Shown: positions 19,765 to 30,001 of the stretch, piece by piece | How the letters are laid out: each line of letters starts with the position of its first letter | How positions within the stretch are numbered: the stretch's first letter is position 1 | Assembly: GCF_003864255.1 (NCBI RefSeq) | Contig: NZ_QWEZ01000001.1 | Location: 1,054,001 to 1,118,000 of the forward strand | Reading direction: 5' to 3' | Length of the DNA: 64,000 nucleotides | Source: Aestuariirhabdus litorea | GTDB lineage: Bacteria; Pseudomonadota; Gammaproteobacteria; Pseudomonadales; Aestuariirhabdaceae | Translations under genes and position numbers: made by a program | The notes under the pieces: model-generated | Told to the model about the DNA's origin: nothing | The model's input: only the letters and a program-made list of their open reading frames with translations | Database searches by the model: none

Positions 19765-21351
19765 ATGACAACCCGACCGATAACCCTCAACAATAAAACG
19801 GACCAGGCGACCTTGCCCCGTCAGCAGATGGGGAGGGGGTTGCCCCGCTACCCGGCCAACGGAGCCTTGCTGGAGCAGGCAGAGCGTCTCCTTGCCCTCT
19901 CGCCCAACCGGTTGTGTGGAGACCAAGCTGAGCGCCAGTCATTGAGCTTTTCCTTCGAGGATGTCGAGCTGGATATGCGGGGTCAGCGCTGGGACGAGCA
20001 GACTCTCAATGCACTGCATAAACTGGCCAAGAGCACCCGCTGGCGCGATGAGCTCGACCGAATGATCGGTGGCGAGCGGATCAACCACAGCGAAAATCGG
20101 GCCGTGCTCCATATGGCGCTGCGCCATCGCGAGAGTGGCCTGCCCTTTCCCGAGTGGGCCACCGAGGCCGTGGATAGCAGCCTGGTGCGGATGCGCCACT
20201 TCGCCGGGGCCATCCAGTCGGGGACCTACGGCAACGCCGATGGCCAACCCTATACCGATCTGGTGCTGGTGGGGATCGGCGGCTCGATGTTAGGCCCCCG
20301 CCTGGTGTATGAAGCCCTGCGTCCCTATTGGCAGCCGCAGCTGAGGCTCCATTTTCTGGAAAATCTGGATCCGGCCGAGTTCAGCGACCGGGTAGAGGTG
20401 CTCAACCCCCACACTACCCTGGTGATGGTCGCCTCCAAAACCTTCACTACCCTGGAAACCCTGAAAAACGCCGAAGCGCTGAAGCGCTGGATGGCGGCCG
20501 CTGGACTTGATCAGGAGCAGCTGAACAGGCAGTTCATCGCCCTCACCGCCGCCACCGGGCGTGCCATCGAGTGGGGCGTCGCCGAGGAGCAGGTCTTTCC
20601 CATGTGGAGCTGGGTCGGGGGGCGGTTCTCCCTCTGGTCCACCATTGGCCTGCCGCTGATGGTCGCCCTTCAGCCCGGTACCTTTGAGCAGCTGCTTGAG
20701 GGGGCGGGCCTGATGGACCGGCACCTGCTGGATGCCGATGACCAGCACAACCTGCCGCTGCACCTGGCCCTGGCCGATCTGTGGAATCATAACTATCTGG
20801 GAGCCGCAGGCCGGGCGGTGGTCCCCTACAGCCATCGCCTGTCGCTGCTGAAAAGCTACCTTCAGCAGCTGGAGATGGAGAGCAATGGCAAGGGGGTGGA
20901 TGAGCAGGGCAGGTCGCTACCCCACCATAGCGCCCCCTTGGTATTGGGGGGGGTGGGAACCCCCTCCCAACACGCTTTTTTTCAGTTGCTGCACCAAGGC
21001 ACTCACCGGATTGCGGTGGAGATCCTGACCATCGGAGCCCCCGAATCGGAACTGGGGGACCATCACGCCTGGCTCAACGCCAACGCCCAGGGGCAGATTG
21101 AGGCGCTGATGCACGGCTCCGCGCCCAGTAAAGAGGATGCCCAAAGTAGGGTAGAGGGGGGGCAGCCGGTCACCCATATTCGACTCAACGCCCTGACCCC
21201 CTCGGCCCTCGGCCAGCTACTGGCTCTTTATGAACACAAGGTGTTTATACTCGCCTGCCTGTGGGGTATAAACGCCTTCGATCAACCCGGCGTCGAGCTA
21301 GGTAAACAGCTGGCGAAAGCCCGAATTCAGCCCATAAGCTTCAAGCCGTAA
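19765..21351 (+). CDS. pgi: Glucose-6-phosphate isomerase
   Basis: Interconverts glucose-6-phosphate and fructose-6-phosphate, linking glycolysis to both the glucose-1-phosphate and GlcN-6-P branches. The 528-residue protein has the sugar-binding GIGGSMLGPRLVYEALRPY, KTFTTLETLKNAE, the family pattern WSWVGGRFSLWSTIGLPL, and the C-terminal LYEHKVFILACLWGINAFDQPGVELGK. It lies 8 bases after manB and was probably recruited as a precursor gene for the polysaccharide. Its end runs into degenerate AGCTT-type repeats. Confidence 0.96.
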   Translation: MTTRPITLNNKTDQATLPRQQMGRGLPRYPANGALLEQAERLLALSPNRLCGDQAERQSLSFSFEDVELDMRGQRWDEQTLNALHKLAKSTRWRDELDRMIGGERINHSENRAVLHMALRHRESGLPFPEWATEAVDSSLVRMRHFAGAIQSGTYGNADGQPYTDLVLVGIGGSMLGPRLVYEALRPYWQPQLRLHFLENLDPAEFSDRVEVLNPHTTLVMVASKTFTTLETLKNAEALKRWMAAAGLDQEQLNRQFIALTAATGRAIEWGVAEEQVFPMWSWVGGRFSLWSTIGLPLMVALQPGTFEQLLEGAGLMDRHLLDADDQHNLPLHLALADLWNHNYLGAAGRAVVPYSHRLSLLKSYLQQLEMESNGKGVDEQGRSLPHHSAPLVLGGVGTPSQHAFFQLLHQGTHRIAVEILTIGAPESELGDHHAWLNANAQGQIEALMHGSAPSKEDAQSRVEGGQPVTHIRLNALTPSALGQLLALYEHKVFILACLWGINAFDQPGVELGKQLAKARIQPISFKP

Positions 21352-21420
21352 GCTTTTAGCGGCAAGATAAATGATTATTAGCTTCAAGCTCTAAGTATTA
21401 AGTGTTTTGCTATACGGCTT

Positions 21421-21476
21421 ATAGCTTATAGCTTATAGCTTATAGCTTATAGCTTATAGCTTATAGCTTATAGCTC
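21421..21476. repeat. Heptamer tandem array ATAGCTT x8 upstream of wzz
   Basis: Seven perfect ATAGCTT units (21421-21469) and one variant ATAGCTC (21470-21476); degenerate copies precede it (from about 21414). It ends 12 bases before the wzz ATG. No clear Shine-Dalgarno lies in the spacer, so the array is part of the translation start region. Confidence 0.93.
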
Positions 21477-21488
21477 CTACAAACCCTT

Positions 21489-22577
21489 ATGAGTAAATCC
21501 ATGTCACAAACCACCCCGCACCCTCCTATTACGCAATATCCTCAAGCCGCCTATCCGCCCATGATGGGGGATGAGATCGACCTGATCGAGCTGTTCAACA
21601 AAATCTGGCAGCGCAAGTTCTGGGTGGTCGGCATTACGGCGTTGATCAGTTCGCTGGCACTGGTGTATCTGATGGTTGCCAAGCCGGTTTATGAGGCGGA
21701 GGTTTACCTTATGCCTCCAGCAGCCGCTGATATTGAAGGGCTGAATATAGAAACCAGTGCGTTTAAAAATCAGGCCAAGATCGAGGATGTATACGACCAG
21801 TTCCTGAAAAATGCCCAGTCCCGTTCCCTGCAGTTGGAGTATTTTCGCGAGAATGGATATGCAGAGTTCTATGGAGGCGCAGACACGAGCGAGCAGAAAG
21901 CGTTTGAACAATTCAAGAAGTCTTTGGCGGTTAATGTGCCTAAAAAGGGCGAAGTGGTATTCACAAGTATTGCCCTCCAGGGCCCCACCCCCGAGCAGGT
22001 GCAGGCTGGTATAAACGGCTATCTGGATCAGGTGGTACGGGTCACCCAAAACGCATTGGTAGAAGATCTCAACGGGGCCATCGCACAAAAAGTCCGGCTG
22101 CTGGAGGACAGCATATCAAGCAAACGAAAGCTGGCTGAAACCTTAAGGCAGGATCGAATTGTACAATTGAGAGAGGTGCTACCTGTTGCAAAAGCCAGTG
22201 GAATCGTGCGGCCGGGGGTGGGCAATGCAGAAGGCGTTTCCAACCAAAATATCAGCATATTGAATAATGACCTTCTCTTTATGCGAGGCACAGAAGCGTT
22301 GGAAGCGGAAATCAAGGTGCTCACCGAGCGGGTAAGCGATGACCCTTTTATAAGCGGCCTAAGATCGCTTCAAGAGGCGAAGGAAAACCTGCTGGCCGTG
22401 AAACTGGATGCCAGCATGATCTTCCCCGTGAGTATCGACCAGCCCGCCACTCTGCCGGAAAAACCGATCAAACCCAAAAAGCTGTTGATACTGGCGGCTT
22501 CCATTGTGTTGGGCGGAATGCTGGGGTTGTTTGTGGCCTTGGTGGTACCGGCTCGTAAGGAAGAGGTCGCAGGTTAA
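21489..22577 (+). CDS. wzz: Polysaccharide chain-length determinant, Wzz/FepE family
   Basis: A 362-residue inner-membrane co-polymerase that sets the modal length of Wzy-made polysaccharide. It has the classic layout: a short cytoplasmic start with DEIDLIELFNKIWQRKFWV, first membrane segment about 45-65, a large periplasmic coiled-coil domain, the proline-rich KPIKPKKLL and second membrane segment at about 333-355. Some distance before the end is a motif DQPATLPEKPIKPKK typical of this family. It is preceded by the ATAGCTT array and followed by a 190-base spacer with an octamer array. Confidence 0.93.
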   Translation: MSKSMSQTTPHPPITQYPQAAYPPMMGDEIDLIELFNKIWQRKFWVVGITALISSLALVYLMVAKPVYEAEVYLMPPAAADIEGLNIETSAFKNQAKIEDVYDQFLKNAQSRSLQLEYFRENGYAEFYGGADTSEQKAFEQFKKSLAVNVPKKGEVVFTSIALQGPTPEQVQAGINGYLDQVVRVTQNALVEDLNGAIAQKVRLLEDSISSKRKLAETLRQDRIVQLREVLPVAKASGIVRPGVGNAEGVSNQNISILNNDLLFMRGTEALEAEIKVLTERVSDDPFISGLRSLQEAKENLLAVKLDASMIFPVSIDQPATLPEKPIKPKKLLILAASIVLGGMLGLFVALVVPARKEEVAG

Positions 22578-22670
22578 CGGCGGTAAGGCTTTAATGCTGG
22601 ACGGCTAAAAACTGGAAGATTCAAGGGGTGAATGCTGGACGTAACCGGGTCGATTCAATATGTCTCCTCT

Positions 22671-22750
22671 CCAGCCCTCCAGCCCTCCAGCCCTCCAGCC
22701 CTCCAGCCCTCCAGCCCTCCAGCCCTGCAGCCCTCCAGCCCTCCAGCGCT
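22671..22750. repeat. Octamer tandem array CCAGCCCT x10 upstream of wbpM
   Basis: Ten contiguous 8-bp units; eight are perfect and two differ by one base (GCAGCCCT at 22727 and CCAGCGCT at 22743). The array ends 16 bases before the wbpM ATG, leaving just room for a weak AAGAG ribosome site. Two copies of AATGCTGGACG lie upstream (about 22592 and 22631). Confidence 0.95.
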
Positions 22751-22766
22751 ATTTAAGAGCTAAACG

Positions 22767-24761
22767 ATGAATAAACTAAGATCCAGATTAATTAACCTGA
22801 GCCGCCGGCAGAAGCGGGTGATTCAGGTGTCAATAGATATTCCGCTGGTATGGATTGCGCTTTACCTTGGTTTACTCATGCGCCTGGGATGGGAAGATAT
22901 GCCCGCAATACAGGGTGCGATGCTGAATCTTTTTATAGGTGCAGCGGTTATTGTGGTGTTTTTCCTGGTCAATTTAGGCTTATATCGCTCCGTAACCCGA
23001 TTTTTAGGTTTGGAGGGGTTGTGGAGCCTGTTTAAAGCCGTGACCCTGTCTGTGCTGGCCTTGTCTTTCATTGTATTTTGGTTTCGTGAATACCTGAGTG
23101 TCCCGCGTTCTTCCATATTTAATTTTTGGTGGCTATCGATGATGCTGATAGGTGGAGTGCGGCTAGCAATGCGCCACTACTTGCTCGCTGCCGGCTCTTT
23201 TTTGCAAAGCGGCTTAACCCGTCAATACGACAATCTGCCGAAGGTTGCGATCTATGGTGCAGGAGCTGCCGGTAACCAGCTGCTGGCGGCGTTGCGTAAT
23301 GGTTTGATGGTTAAACCCGTGGCTTTTATTGATGATGACAACTCGATCGCGACCCGCACCATCGCTGGATTGAAAGTGTATAAACCCAAGCATCTACAAG
23401 AGGTGATCGACGAGCACGGAATCAGCGAAGTGTTATTGGCAATTCCCTCCGTGAGTCGCACTCGTAAGCGTGAAATCATAGAGAGCCTACAGCCTTACCC
23501 CCTACATGTGCGAACAGTTCCTGGGATTGAAGATATTGCCGCTGGCCGGGTGGAGGTGTCGGATCTTCGCGAGGTGGATATTGCCGATCTGTTAGGACGC
23601 GAAGAGGTGCCGCCTGTTGCTTCTTTGCTGGAGCGTTGTATCAGTGGTCAGGTGGTGTTGGTGACCGGGGCTGGCGGGTCAATAGGATCAGAGCTCTGCC
23701 GTCAAATTGTTCGACACGCGCCTAAATCCCTGTTGCTGTATGATCACTGTGAGTTCAGCCTGTACAGCATACACTCGGAGCTGGAGCAGGTTATAAATAG
23801 AGATTCTATGCCCATCGAGCTGGTAGCGGTGTTGGGTTCGGTGCGCGACACCCGCCAGATCAACAAAGTGATGAAGGGGTGGCAGGTAGATACTGTCTAT
23901 CATGCGGCGGCTTATAAGCATGTGCCTATGGTGGAGCACAATGTGGCAGAAGGAGTTTACAATAATCTCTTTGGTACCCTTAATACGGCACTTGCGGCAC
24001 TGGAGTCCGGGGTAACTAATTTTGTACTGATCAGCACCGATAAGGCGGTGCGCCCTACCAATGTGATGGGCGCTACCAAGCGCTTGTCGGAAATGGTTCT
24101 GCAGGCCCTGGCTGCCGAAGCCTACATAGAGCTACCCAAGGTTACAGGGTTGGAAGATACAGCGTCAGTGGAAAACCGTACTCGCTTTACCATGGTGCGC
24201 TTTGGTAATGTGCTGGGATCATCGGGCTCGGTGATTCCCCGCTTTAGAAGCCAGCTAAAGCATGGTGGCCCGATTACGGTTACCCACCCCAAAATTACCC
24301 GCTATTTTATGACCATTCCCGAAGCGGCGCAGCTGGTGATACAGGCTGGCTCCATGGGCAAGGGAGGGGATGTGTTTGTACTGGATATGGGGGAGCCTGT
24401 AGAGATACTGGATCTGGCCCGACGCATGATTCTGCTTTCAGGCCTAAGCGTCAAAGATGACGATAATCCTCAAGGAGATATCAGTATCGAGTTTACTGGC
24501 CTGCGCCCTGGCGAAAAGCTCTATGAAGAACTGTTGATCGGTGAAGGTGTGCAGGCTACCGAGCACCCGAAAATAATGACGGCTAACGAGAAGATGCTGT
24601 CATGGTGTGAGCTGCAAGAAATGATGAAAGCGTTGGAAGTGCAGTTGGCAAAAAACGAAATTACAGAAATAAGAAAAACCTTCTCATCGGTCGTTGATGG
24701 ATATCGAAGTGAGGGTGGGGTGGTGGATGGTCTGTTTTTGCGGAGTAAAATCGGTTGTTGA
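22767..24761 (+). CDS. wbpM: UDP-GlcNAc 4,6-dehydratase, WbpM/CapD family
   Basis: A 664-residue inner-membrane enzyme that turns UDP-GlcNAc into UDP-4-keto-6-deoxy-GlcNAc, the precursor of QuiNAc and FucNAc. Four N-terminal membrane segments (about 25-130) are followed by a CoA-binding-like domain (VAIYGAGAAGNQLL) and the catalytic Rossmann domain starting VTGAGGSIGSELCRQI near residue 298. The active site region STDKAVRPTNVMGATKRLSEM has Met where most SDR enzymes have Tyr, as in WbpM. The FTGLRPGEKLYEELL motif closes the domain. The later gene resembling wbpV would reduce its product. Confidence 0.94.
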   Translation: MNKLRSRLINLSRRQKRVIQVSIDIPLVWIALYLGLLMRLGWEDMPAIQGAMLNLFIGAAVIVVFFLVNLGLYRSVTRFLGLEGLWSLFKAVTLSVLALSFIVFWFREYLSVPRSSIFNFWWLSMMLIGGVRLAMRHYLLAAGSFLQSGLTRQYDNLPKVAIYGAGAAGNQLLAALRNGLMVKPVAFIDDDNSIATRTIAGLKVYKPKHLQEVIDEHGISEVLLAIPSVSRTRKREIIESLQPYPLHVRTVPGIEDIAAGRVEVSDLREVDIADLLGREEVPPVASLLERCISGQVVLVTGAGGSIGSELCRQIVRHAPKSLLLYDHCEFSLYSIHSELEQVINRDSMPIELVAVLGSVRDTRQINKVMKGWQVDTVYHAAAYKHVPMVEHNVAEGVYNNLFGTLNTALAALESGVTNFVLISTDKAVRPTNVMGATKRLSEMVLQALAAEAYIELPKVTGLEDTASVENRTRFTMVRFGNVLGSSGSVIPRFRSQLKHGGPITVTHPKITRYFMTIPEAAQLVIQAGSMGKGGDVFVLDMGEPVEILDLARRMILLSGLSVKDDDNPQGDISIEFTGLRPGEKLYEELLIGEGVQATEHPKIMTANEKMLSWCELQEMMKALEVQLAKNEITEIRKTFSSVVDGYRSEGGVVDGLFLRSKIGC

Positions 24762-24817
24762 TGATGAATCCGTTGGCTGATACTTGTTATGAACCATAAA
24801 AAATAGGTAGATCGGAC

Positions 24818-25888
24818 TTGAAATTTTTAGTTACTGGTGGTGCAGGCTTCATTGGCTCGGCTGTTATCCGTCATATTATCAAGAGCACCCAGGATAGTGT
24901 TTTGAATGTTGACAAGCTTACCTATGCAGGAAATCTTGAAAATCTAAAAGAGGTCGATGCCTCAAGCCGCTATCGCTTTGAGCAGGTGGATATCTGCGAT
25001 CGTATGAGGCTAGAGCGTGTTTTTTCCGAATATCAGCCCGATCTCATCATGCATCTGGCTGCAGAAAGCCATGTGGACCGCTCTATTGATGGTCCGGCTG
25101 CCTTTATCGAAACCAACATTGTCGGCACTTACACAATTTTGGAAGTTGCTCGGGGCTACTGGCAAGGGATGGATCAAGCGCGAAAGCAGGCATTCCGCTT
25201 CCACCATATCTCAACTGATGAGGTATACGGTGATCTGCCGCACCCGGCAGAAGAGGGAAATGCGGCTCAGCATCTATTTACCGAAACCTCGCCTTACTCC
25301 CCCAGCAGTCCCTATTCTGCCAGCAAGGCCAGCTCTGATCATCTGGTGCGTGCCTGGATGCGCACCTACGATTTCCCCGTTCTGGTGTCTAATTGTTCCA
25401 ATAACTATGGCCCCTATCATTTTCCGGAGAAGTTGGTTCCATTAATGATTCTCAATGCATTGGATGGTAAACCTCTGCCGGTGTATGGCAATGGCGACCA
25501 GATCCGTGACTGGCTCTACGTAGAGGATCATGCACGGGCACTATACAAGATTGCTGCCGAAGGAGAGGTCGGCGAAACCTATAATATCGGCGGTCATAAC
25601 GAAAAACAGAATATTGAGGTGGTCCACACTATCTGCGACATTTTGCAGGAACTGAAACCCTCTGAAACGAATTATCGAGATCTGATCACTTATGTGCAGG
25701 ATCGCCCCGGCCACGATCGGCGCTATGCCATTGATGCCAGCAAGATTCAGCAAGATCTTGGCTGGCGGCCTGTTGAAACCTTCGAAACCGGCATCCGTAA
25801 GACAGTTCAGTGGTATCTGGCCAACCTGGAGTGGTGCCGCAGAGTTCAGGACGGAACGTACCAGCGTGAGCGCCTCGGACAAGTTTGA
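24818..25888 (+). CDS. rmlB: dTDP-glucose 4,6-dehydratase
   Basis: Converts dTDP-glucose to dTDP-4-keto-6-deoxyglucose. The 356-residue SDR enzyme starts at a TTG ([20 protein letters not shown]) and has the NAD motif [22 protein letters not shown], the catalytic STDEVYGDL and [15 protein letters not shown], and [15 protein letters not shown]. rmlC and rmlD are absent, so the product is not headed for dTDP-rhamnose within this locus; it goes instead to the fdtA/fdtC/fdtB-type genes downstream. It lies 56 bases after wbpM and 18 bases before rmlA. Confidence 0.97.
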   Translation: MKFLVTGGAGFIGSAVIRHIIKSTQDSVLNVDKLTYAGNLENLKEVDASSRYRFEQVDICDRMRLERVFSEYQPDLIMHLAAESHVDRSIDGPAAFIETNIVGTYTILEVARGYWQGMDQARKQAFRFHHISTDEVYGDLPHPAEEGNAAQHLFTETSPYSPSSPYSASKASSDHLVRAWMRTYDFPVLVSNCSNNYGPYHFPEKLVPLMILNALDGKPLPVYGNGDQIRDWLYVEDHARALYKIAAEGEVGETYNIGGHNEKQNIEVVHTICDILQELKPSETNYRDLITYVQDRPGHDRRYAIDASKIQQDLGWRPVETFETGIRKTVQWYLANLEWCRRVQDGTYQRERLGQV

Positions 25889-25906
25889 TTACGGCAAGGA
25901 ATGACA

Positions 25907-26779
25907 ATGAAAGGCATTATCCTCGCGGGTGGCTCTGGCACGCGCTTATATCCGATCACTAAAGGGGTGTCTAAGCAGCTTTTGCCTGTGTATGACAAAC
26001 CGATGATCTACTACCCCCTTTCGGTATTGATGCTGGCGGGTATTCATGAAATTTTAATCATCTCCACCCCTGATGATCTACCTAATTTTAGAAAAATGCT
26101 GGGTGATGGGAGTAACTTCGGCATCCAGCTCAGCTACTCGGAACAACCAAGCCCGGACGGGCTCGCGCAGGCCTTTCTTATCGGTGAAGAGTTTATCGGT
26201 GATGAAAGCGTTTGCCTGGTGCTGGGTGATAACATCTTCTACGGTCAGGGTTTCTCGCCCAAACTGAAGCAGGCGGCTGCCCGCACCTCCGGCGCTACTG
26301 TATTCGGCTATCAGGTAAAGGATCCGGAACGCTTTGGCGTGGTTGCTTTCGATGAAAACAATAAAGCGATCTCCATCGAAGAAAAACCGGAAAATCCCAA
26401 ATCCAACTACGCGGTAACTGGCCTGTACTTCTACGACAACGATGTGGTAGAGATCGCCAAACAGGTGAAGCCATCGCAACGAGGTGAGCTTGAAATCACC
26501 TGTATAAATAAGGCTTATCTTGAACGGGGTGATCTGAATGTGGAACTCTTGGGGCGCGGCTTTGCCTGGCTGGACACTGGCACCCACGAAAGCCTGCTTG
26601 AAGCTGCCCAGTTTGTGCAAACGATAGAGCACCGGCAGGGGTATAAGATTGCCTGCTTGGAAGAAATAGCGTTCAACAATGGCTGGATGACAAAAGAGCA
26701 ACTGATAGAGCAGGGTCAGGCGTTGAGTAAGAATGGATATGGACAGTATCTGCTCAGGCTGGCAGGAGAACAAGCATGA
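25907..26779 (+). CDS. rmlA: Glucose-1-phosphate thymidylyltransferase
   Basis: Makes dTDP-glucose from glucose-1-phosphate and dTTP. The 290-residue protein has the nucleotidyltransferase start [38 protein letters not shown], with the catalytic GSGTRL and lysine, then [12 protein letters not shown] and [20 protein letters not shown] prefer the second ATG (25907), because the AAGGA ribosome site abuts the ATG at 25901. The end overlaps the next gene by ATGA, showing translational coupling with the ketoisomerase gene. Confidence 0.97.
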   Translation: MKGIILAGGSGTRLYPITKGVSKQLLPVYDKPMIYYPLSVLMLAGIHEILIISTPDDLPNFRKMLGDGSNFGIQLSYSEQPSPDGLAQAFLIGEEFIGDESVCLVLGDNIFYGQGFSPKLKQAAARTSGATVFGYQVKDPERFGVVAFDENNKAISIEEKPENPKSNYAVTGLYFYDNDVVEIAKQVKPSQRGELEITCINKAYLERGDLNVELLGRGFAWLDTGTHESLLEAAQFVQTIEHRQGYKIACLEEIAFNNGWMTKEQLIEQGQALSKNGYGQYLLRLAGEQA

Positions 26780-27168
26780 GCATTACCGAACATCGTATAC
26801 GGGGTGATCACCGCGGGCAGTTGGTTGCAATTGAAGGCCTGCAAGATATTCCTTTTGAGGTGAAACGCGTTTTTTACATCTACGGTACGCAGCCAGATGT
26901 ACCACGTGGCCAGCATTCACACCATCAAACTAGACAGTATCTGATCGCGGTGAATGGCTCCTGTAAAGTTACGTTGGATGATGGCAAACAGAAAGTCACC
27001 TACGACCTAAATAAGCCTAATATTGGTTTACTTCAAGATGCTTTGATATGGGGGGCAATGCATGACTTTACCGTCGATTGCGTGTTGCTGGTAATGGCCA
27101 GCGAGCACTATGACGAAGCCGACTATATTCGCGATTATGACGACTTCCTTAAGGTGGTGGGTGCATGA
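26776..27168 (+). CDS. fdtA: dTDP-4-oxo-6-deoxyglucose 3,4-ketoisomerase (FdtA/QdtA family)
   Basis: A 130-residue cupin (WxcM/FdtA family) that moves the keto group of the RmlB product from C4 to C3. The core motif [24 protein letters not shown] carries the conserved histidines. FdtA makes the galacto-configured product (leading to Fuc3NAc) and QdtA the gluco one (Qui3NAc); the sequence alone does not tell me which this is. It overlaps rmlA and the acetyltransferase gene by four bases each, so all are made as a coupled set. Confidence 0.88.
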   Translation: MSITEHRIRGDHRGQLVAIEGLQDIPFEVKRVFYIYGTQPDVPRGQHSHHQTRQYLIAVNGSCKVTLDDGKQKVTYDLNKPNIGLLQDALIWGAMHDFTVDCVLLVMASEHYDEADYIRDYDDFLKVVGA

Positions 27169-27629
27169 GCTTTATTCATCCACTAGCAGATGTAGCCACT
27201 CCATCCATTGGCGAAGGCACGCGAGTTTGGCAGTTTGTTGTGATCCTAAAAGGAGCGAAGATCGGCAAAGAGTGTAATATCTGCGCCCAAACATTGATCG
27301 AAGGTGATGTCGTTATCGGCGACAGAGTGACATTGAAATCGGGTGTGCAACTGTGGGATGGTACACGCATTGAGGATGATGTTTTTATCGGCCCCAATGC
27401 CACCTTCGCCAATGACCCTTACCCCCGTTCCAAGGAATACCCAGAACAGTTTTCCAGCATAACTATAAAGCGCAACGCCAGCATAGGCGCCAACGCAACA
27501 TTGCTGCCCGGCATTACTATCGGTGAATACGCAATGATAGGCGCAGGCGCTGTAGTTACCAAGGATGTACCCGCAAACGCTGTCTTGGTGGGAAACCCTG
27601 CAAAAATCATCAGGTATGTAACTAAATGA
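27165..27629 (+). CDS. fdtC: Left-handed beta-helix sugar N-acetyltransferase (FdtC/QdtC-type)
   Basis: A 154-residue hexapeptide-repeat acetyltransferase. Repeats such as [30 protein letters not shown] and [30 protein letters not shown] form the beta helix, and the usual NPAKIIRYV closes it. Between ketoisomerase and aminotransferase genes it most likely N-acetylates the dTDP-3-amino-3,6-dideoxyhexose. The biochemical order (isomerase, aminotransferase, acetyltransferase) differs from gene order, but the same A-C-B order is known for fdt genes. It overlaps both neighbours by four bases. Confidence 0.87.
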   Translation: MSFIHPLADVATPSIGEGTRVWQFVVILKGAKIGKECNICAQTLIEGDVVIGDRVTLKSGVQLWDGTRIEDDVFIGPNATFANDPYPRSKEYPEQFSSITIKRNASIGANATLLPGITIGEYAMIGAGAVVTKDVPANAVLVGNPAKIIRYVTK

Positions 27630-28747
27630 TCCCATTTCTTGACCTTAAAACCATCAATGCCCAATACCGACAAAACCTGATTGATGCCGCCACTCGTGTA
27701 ATCGACTCCGGCTGGTACATTCAAGGAACACAACTGAAAGATTTTGAGTCCGAGTTTGCAGCATACTGCGGCGCCAAGCATTGTATCGGTGTAGCAAATG
27801 GCCTAGACGCATTGACACTAACACTCCGTTCTTGGAAAGAGCTTGGCAAACTTAAGGATGGGGATGAAGTTATCGTCCCTGCCAATACCTACATTGCCAG
27901 CATGCTTGCGATCACTGAAAACCGACTGAAACCGGTATTGGTTGAGCCAGATGAGCACACCTATAACCTATGCCCGACTAAAACAGCCACTGCCATTACT
28001 GCCAACACAAAAGCCGTCCTTGCGGTTCACTTGTACGGTCAGTTGGCCCCCATGCCTGCGCTCATGGCATTGGCAGATGAGCATGGTCTATTGGTACTGG
28101 AAGATTCTGCCCAGGCGCATGGCGCGGCGATTAACGGTAAAAAAGCGGGCAGCTGGGGACATGCATCAGGTTTCAGTTTTTATCCTGGTAAAAACCTGGG
28201 GGCATTGGGGGATGCGGGTGCAGTTACAACGGATGATGACGAGCTAGCAACAACGATACGCGCTCTGGGTAATTACGGCAGCCACAAAAAATATGAAAAC
28301 CTCTACCAAGGTGTCAATAGTCGCTTGGATGAGATGCAAGCGGCCATGCTGCGGGTGAAGCTACAGCACCTTGATACAGAAACCCAGCAGCGCAAAGAGA
28401 TTGCACTGGCCTATGCCAAGGGCATCACGCATCCCGCACTGTCACAGCCAATACCGGCGAACAGCACACTGACATCATTGGAAAATCACGTCTTCCATCT
28501 ATATGTGACCCGCACAGCAGAGCGTGAAGCTTTGCAGACGCACTTGGCTAACACAGGCGTCCAAACACTGATTCACTACCCGATCTCGCCGCATCAGCAA
28601 CAAGCCTATGCACAGTGGAACGAGCAGTCGTACCCGCTGACAGAAGCCATGCATCAGCAAGTGCTGAGCCTGCCAATCAGCCCGGTGATGACTGATCATC
28701 AGGTAGACGCTGTTATTGCCGCCTGTAACAGCTTCGAGATGCCGTAA
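27626..28747 (+). CDS. fdtB: dTDP-3-keto-6-deoxyhexose 3-aminotransferase (DegT/DnrJ/EryC1)
   Basis: A 373-residue PLP enzyme of the DegT/DnrJ/EryC1 family that puts an amino group on C3 of the keto-sugar made by FdtA. Visible features are the N-terminal [38 protein letters not shown], the PLP lysine in [18 protein letters not shown] and the [16 protein letters not shown] loop. The start overlaps the acetyltransferase stop (ATGA). Together, the genes from rmlB to here predict dTDP-Fuc3NAc or dTDP-Qui3NAc. The flippase gene follows after 3 bases. Confidence 0.92.
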   Translation: MIPFLDLKTINAQYRQNLIDAATRVIDSGWYIQGTQLKDFESEFAAYCGAKHCIGVANGLDALTLTLRSWKELGKLKDGDEVIVPANTYIASMLAITENRLKPVLVEPDEHTYNLCPTKTATAITANTKAVLAVHLYGQLAPMPALMALADEHGLLVLEDSAQAHGAAINGKKAGSWGHASGFSFYPGKNLGALGDAGAVTTDDDELATTIRALGNYGSHKKYENLYQGVNSRLDEMQAAMLRVKLQHLDTETQQRKEIALAYAKGITHPALSQPIPANSTLTSLENHVFHLYVTRTAEREALQTHLANTGVQTLIHYPISPHQQQAYAQWNEQSYPLTEAMHQQVLSLPISPVMTDHQVDAVIAACNSFEMP

Positions 28748-28750
28748 CGC

Positions 28751-30001
28751 ATGACACTGATTAAAACCAGCCTGCTCAATGGCATAGCGGTCGTCATTAA
28801 AATGCTAACTCTGCTGGGCCTTAACAAGATACTGGCTATCTATGTTGGCCCATCCGGTTACGCTGCGTTGGGGCAGTTTCAAAATGCAGTACAGATGATC
28901 ACAACGCTGGCCAGCGGCGCAATCAACACCGGCGTTACCAAATATACGGCTGAATACCACGAAGACGAAGCCAAACAGCATGCCGTATGGCGAACAGCGG
29001 GCACCATCTCACTGGTTGGCTCGGTGTTGGTTGCAATGGCTGTAATTGCGTTCAACAAACCTTTAGCGGGCTGGTTCCTTAAGGATGAAAGTCTTGGTAG
29101 TGTATTTATCTGGTTTGCTGCAACACTGGTGCTGTTTGTGTTTAATACCCTCTTGCTTGCCATCCTCAATGGTAAACAAGAGATACAGCGCTATGTAACT
29201 GCCAATATCGCTGGTAGCCTCTTCGCACTGGCGGTAACGACCGTCATGGCGATTCAGCTGGGCTTGTATGGCGCACTGGTTGCATTAGCAATCTACCAGT
29301 CACTGACATTCTTCGTCACCCTGGCGCTCACCTACAAAGCCAGTTGGTTCAAACTGGCTTACCTGCTTGGCGGCATCGATAAGCAATCCGCTAAAAATCT
29401 GGCTAAATTCACAGCAATGGCGCTCACCAGTGCCGCCTGCATACCCCTCAGTCATATCCTGATTCGTAACCACTTAGGTGAAACCCTAGGTTGGGAAGTT
29501 GCAGGTTACTGGGAAGCAATGTGGAGGCTAAGCTCGGCGTATTTAATGTTGGTTACAACAACATTAAGTGTTTATTATTTGCCTAAATTATCAGGGTTGA
29601 AAAACCGTACTGATATTAAAAATGAAATAATACGAGGCTATAGAATTATATTGCCAGTATCAGTCGCTTGTGGGCTGCTTGTCTATGTTTTACGCGATTA
29701 TATTATCCGGCTTCTCTTTACTGTCGATTTTTTGCCGATGGAGATCCTGTTTGGATGGCAGGTGATCGGGGATGCGTTGAAGATTGGAAGTTGGATTTTG
29801 TCTTACTTGATGTTGAGTAAGGCCATGGTAAAGCTTTTTATTTTATCGGAGCTGTTTTTTTCAGTTTTTTTTGTTTTGTTGTCAATTGTGTGTACTGGTT
29901 TTTTTGGTTTAGAGGGCGTGGCCATTGCTCATATGATTAATTATGCGGTTTATTGGTTCTTTGTTTTTTTTGCTACAAAAAAGGCTCTTTATGGGGCTTA
30001 G
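28751..30001 (+). CDS. wzx: WzxE-like polysaccharide repeat-unit flippase
   Basis: A 416-residue MATE/MOP-fold membrane protein with about 12 hydrophobic segments, the same length as E. coli WzxE. Shared patterns with WzxE include TGVTKYTAEYHEDE near residue 60, LAKFTAMALTSAACIPLSHILIRN in the middle and LFGWQVIGDALKIGSWILSYLMLSKA near the end. It should flip undecaprenyl-PP-linked oligosaccharide to the periplasm. Base composition drops sharply toward AT in its last third, marking the edge of the AT-rich island. The following wzy fragment starts 11 bases inside its end. Confidence 0.9.
   Translation: MTLIKTSLLNGIAVVIKMLTLLGLNKILAIYVGPSGYAALGQFQNAVQMITTLASGAINTGVTKYTAEYHEDEAKQHAVWRTAGTISLVGSVLVAMAVIAFNKPLAGWFLKDESLGSVFIWFAATLVLFVFNTLLLAILNGKQEIQRYVTANIAGSLFALAVTTVMAIQLGLYGALVALAIYQSLTFFVTLALTYKASWFKLAYLLGGIDKQSAKNLAKFTAMALTSAACIPLSHILIRNHLGETLGWEVAGYWEAMWRLSSAYLMLVTTTLSVYYLPKLSGLKNRTDIKNEIIRGYRIILPVSVACGLLVYVLRDYIIRLLFTVDFLPMEILFGWQVIGDALKIGSWILSYLMLSKAMVKLFILSELFFSVFFVLLSIVCTGFFGLEGVAIAHMINYAVYWFFVFFATKKALYGA

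Noticed and set aside
22579-22590. GGCGGTAAGGCT after wzz as a second ops site
   Set aside because: The eighth base is A rather than the invariant G, and it has no JUMPstart context.
21421-22750. Tandem arrays considered as CRISPR
   Set aside because: Units are 7-8 bases with no spacers, and no cas gene is present.
24818-28747. dTDP-rhamnose pathway
   Set aside because: Only rmlB and rmlA are present; rmlC and rmlD are missing and ketoisomerase, aminotransferase and acetyltransferase genes follow.
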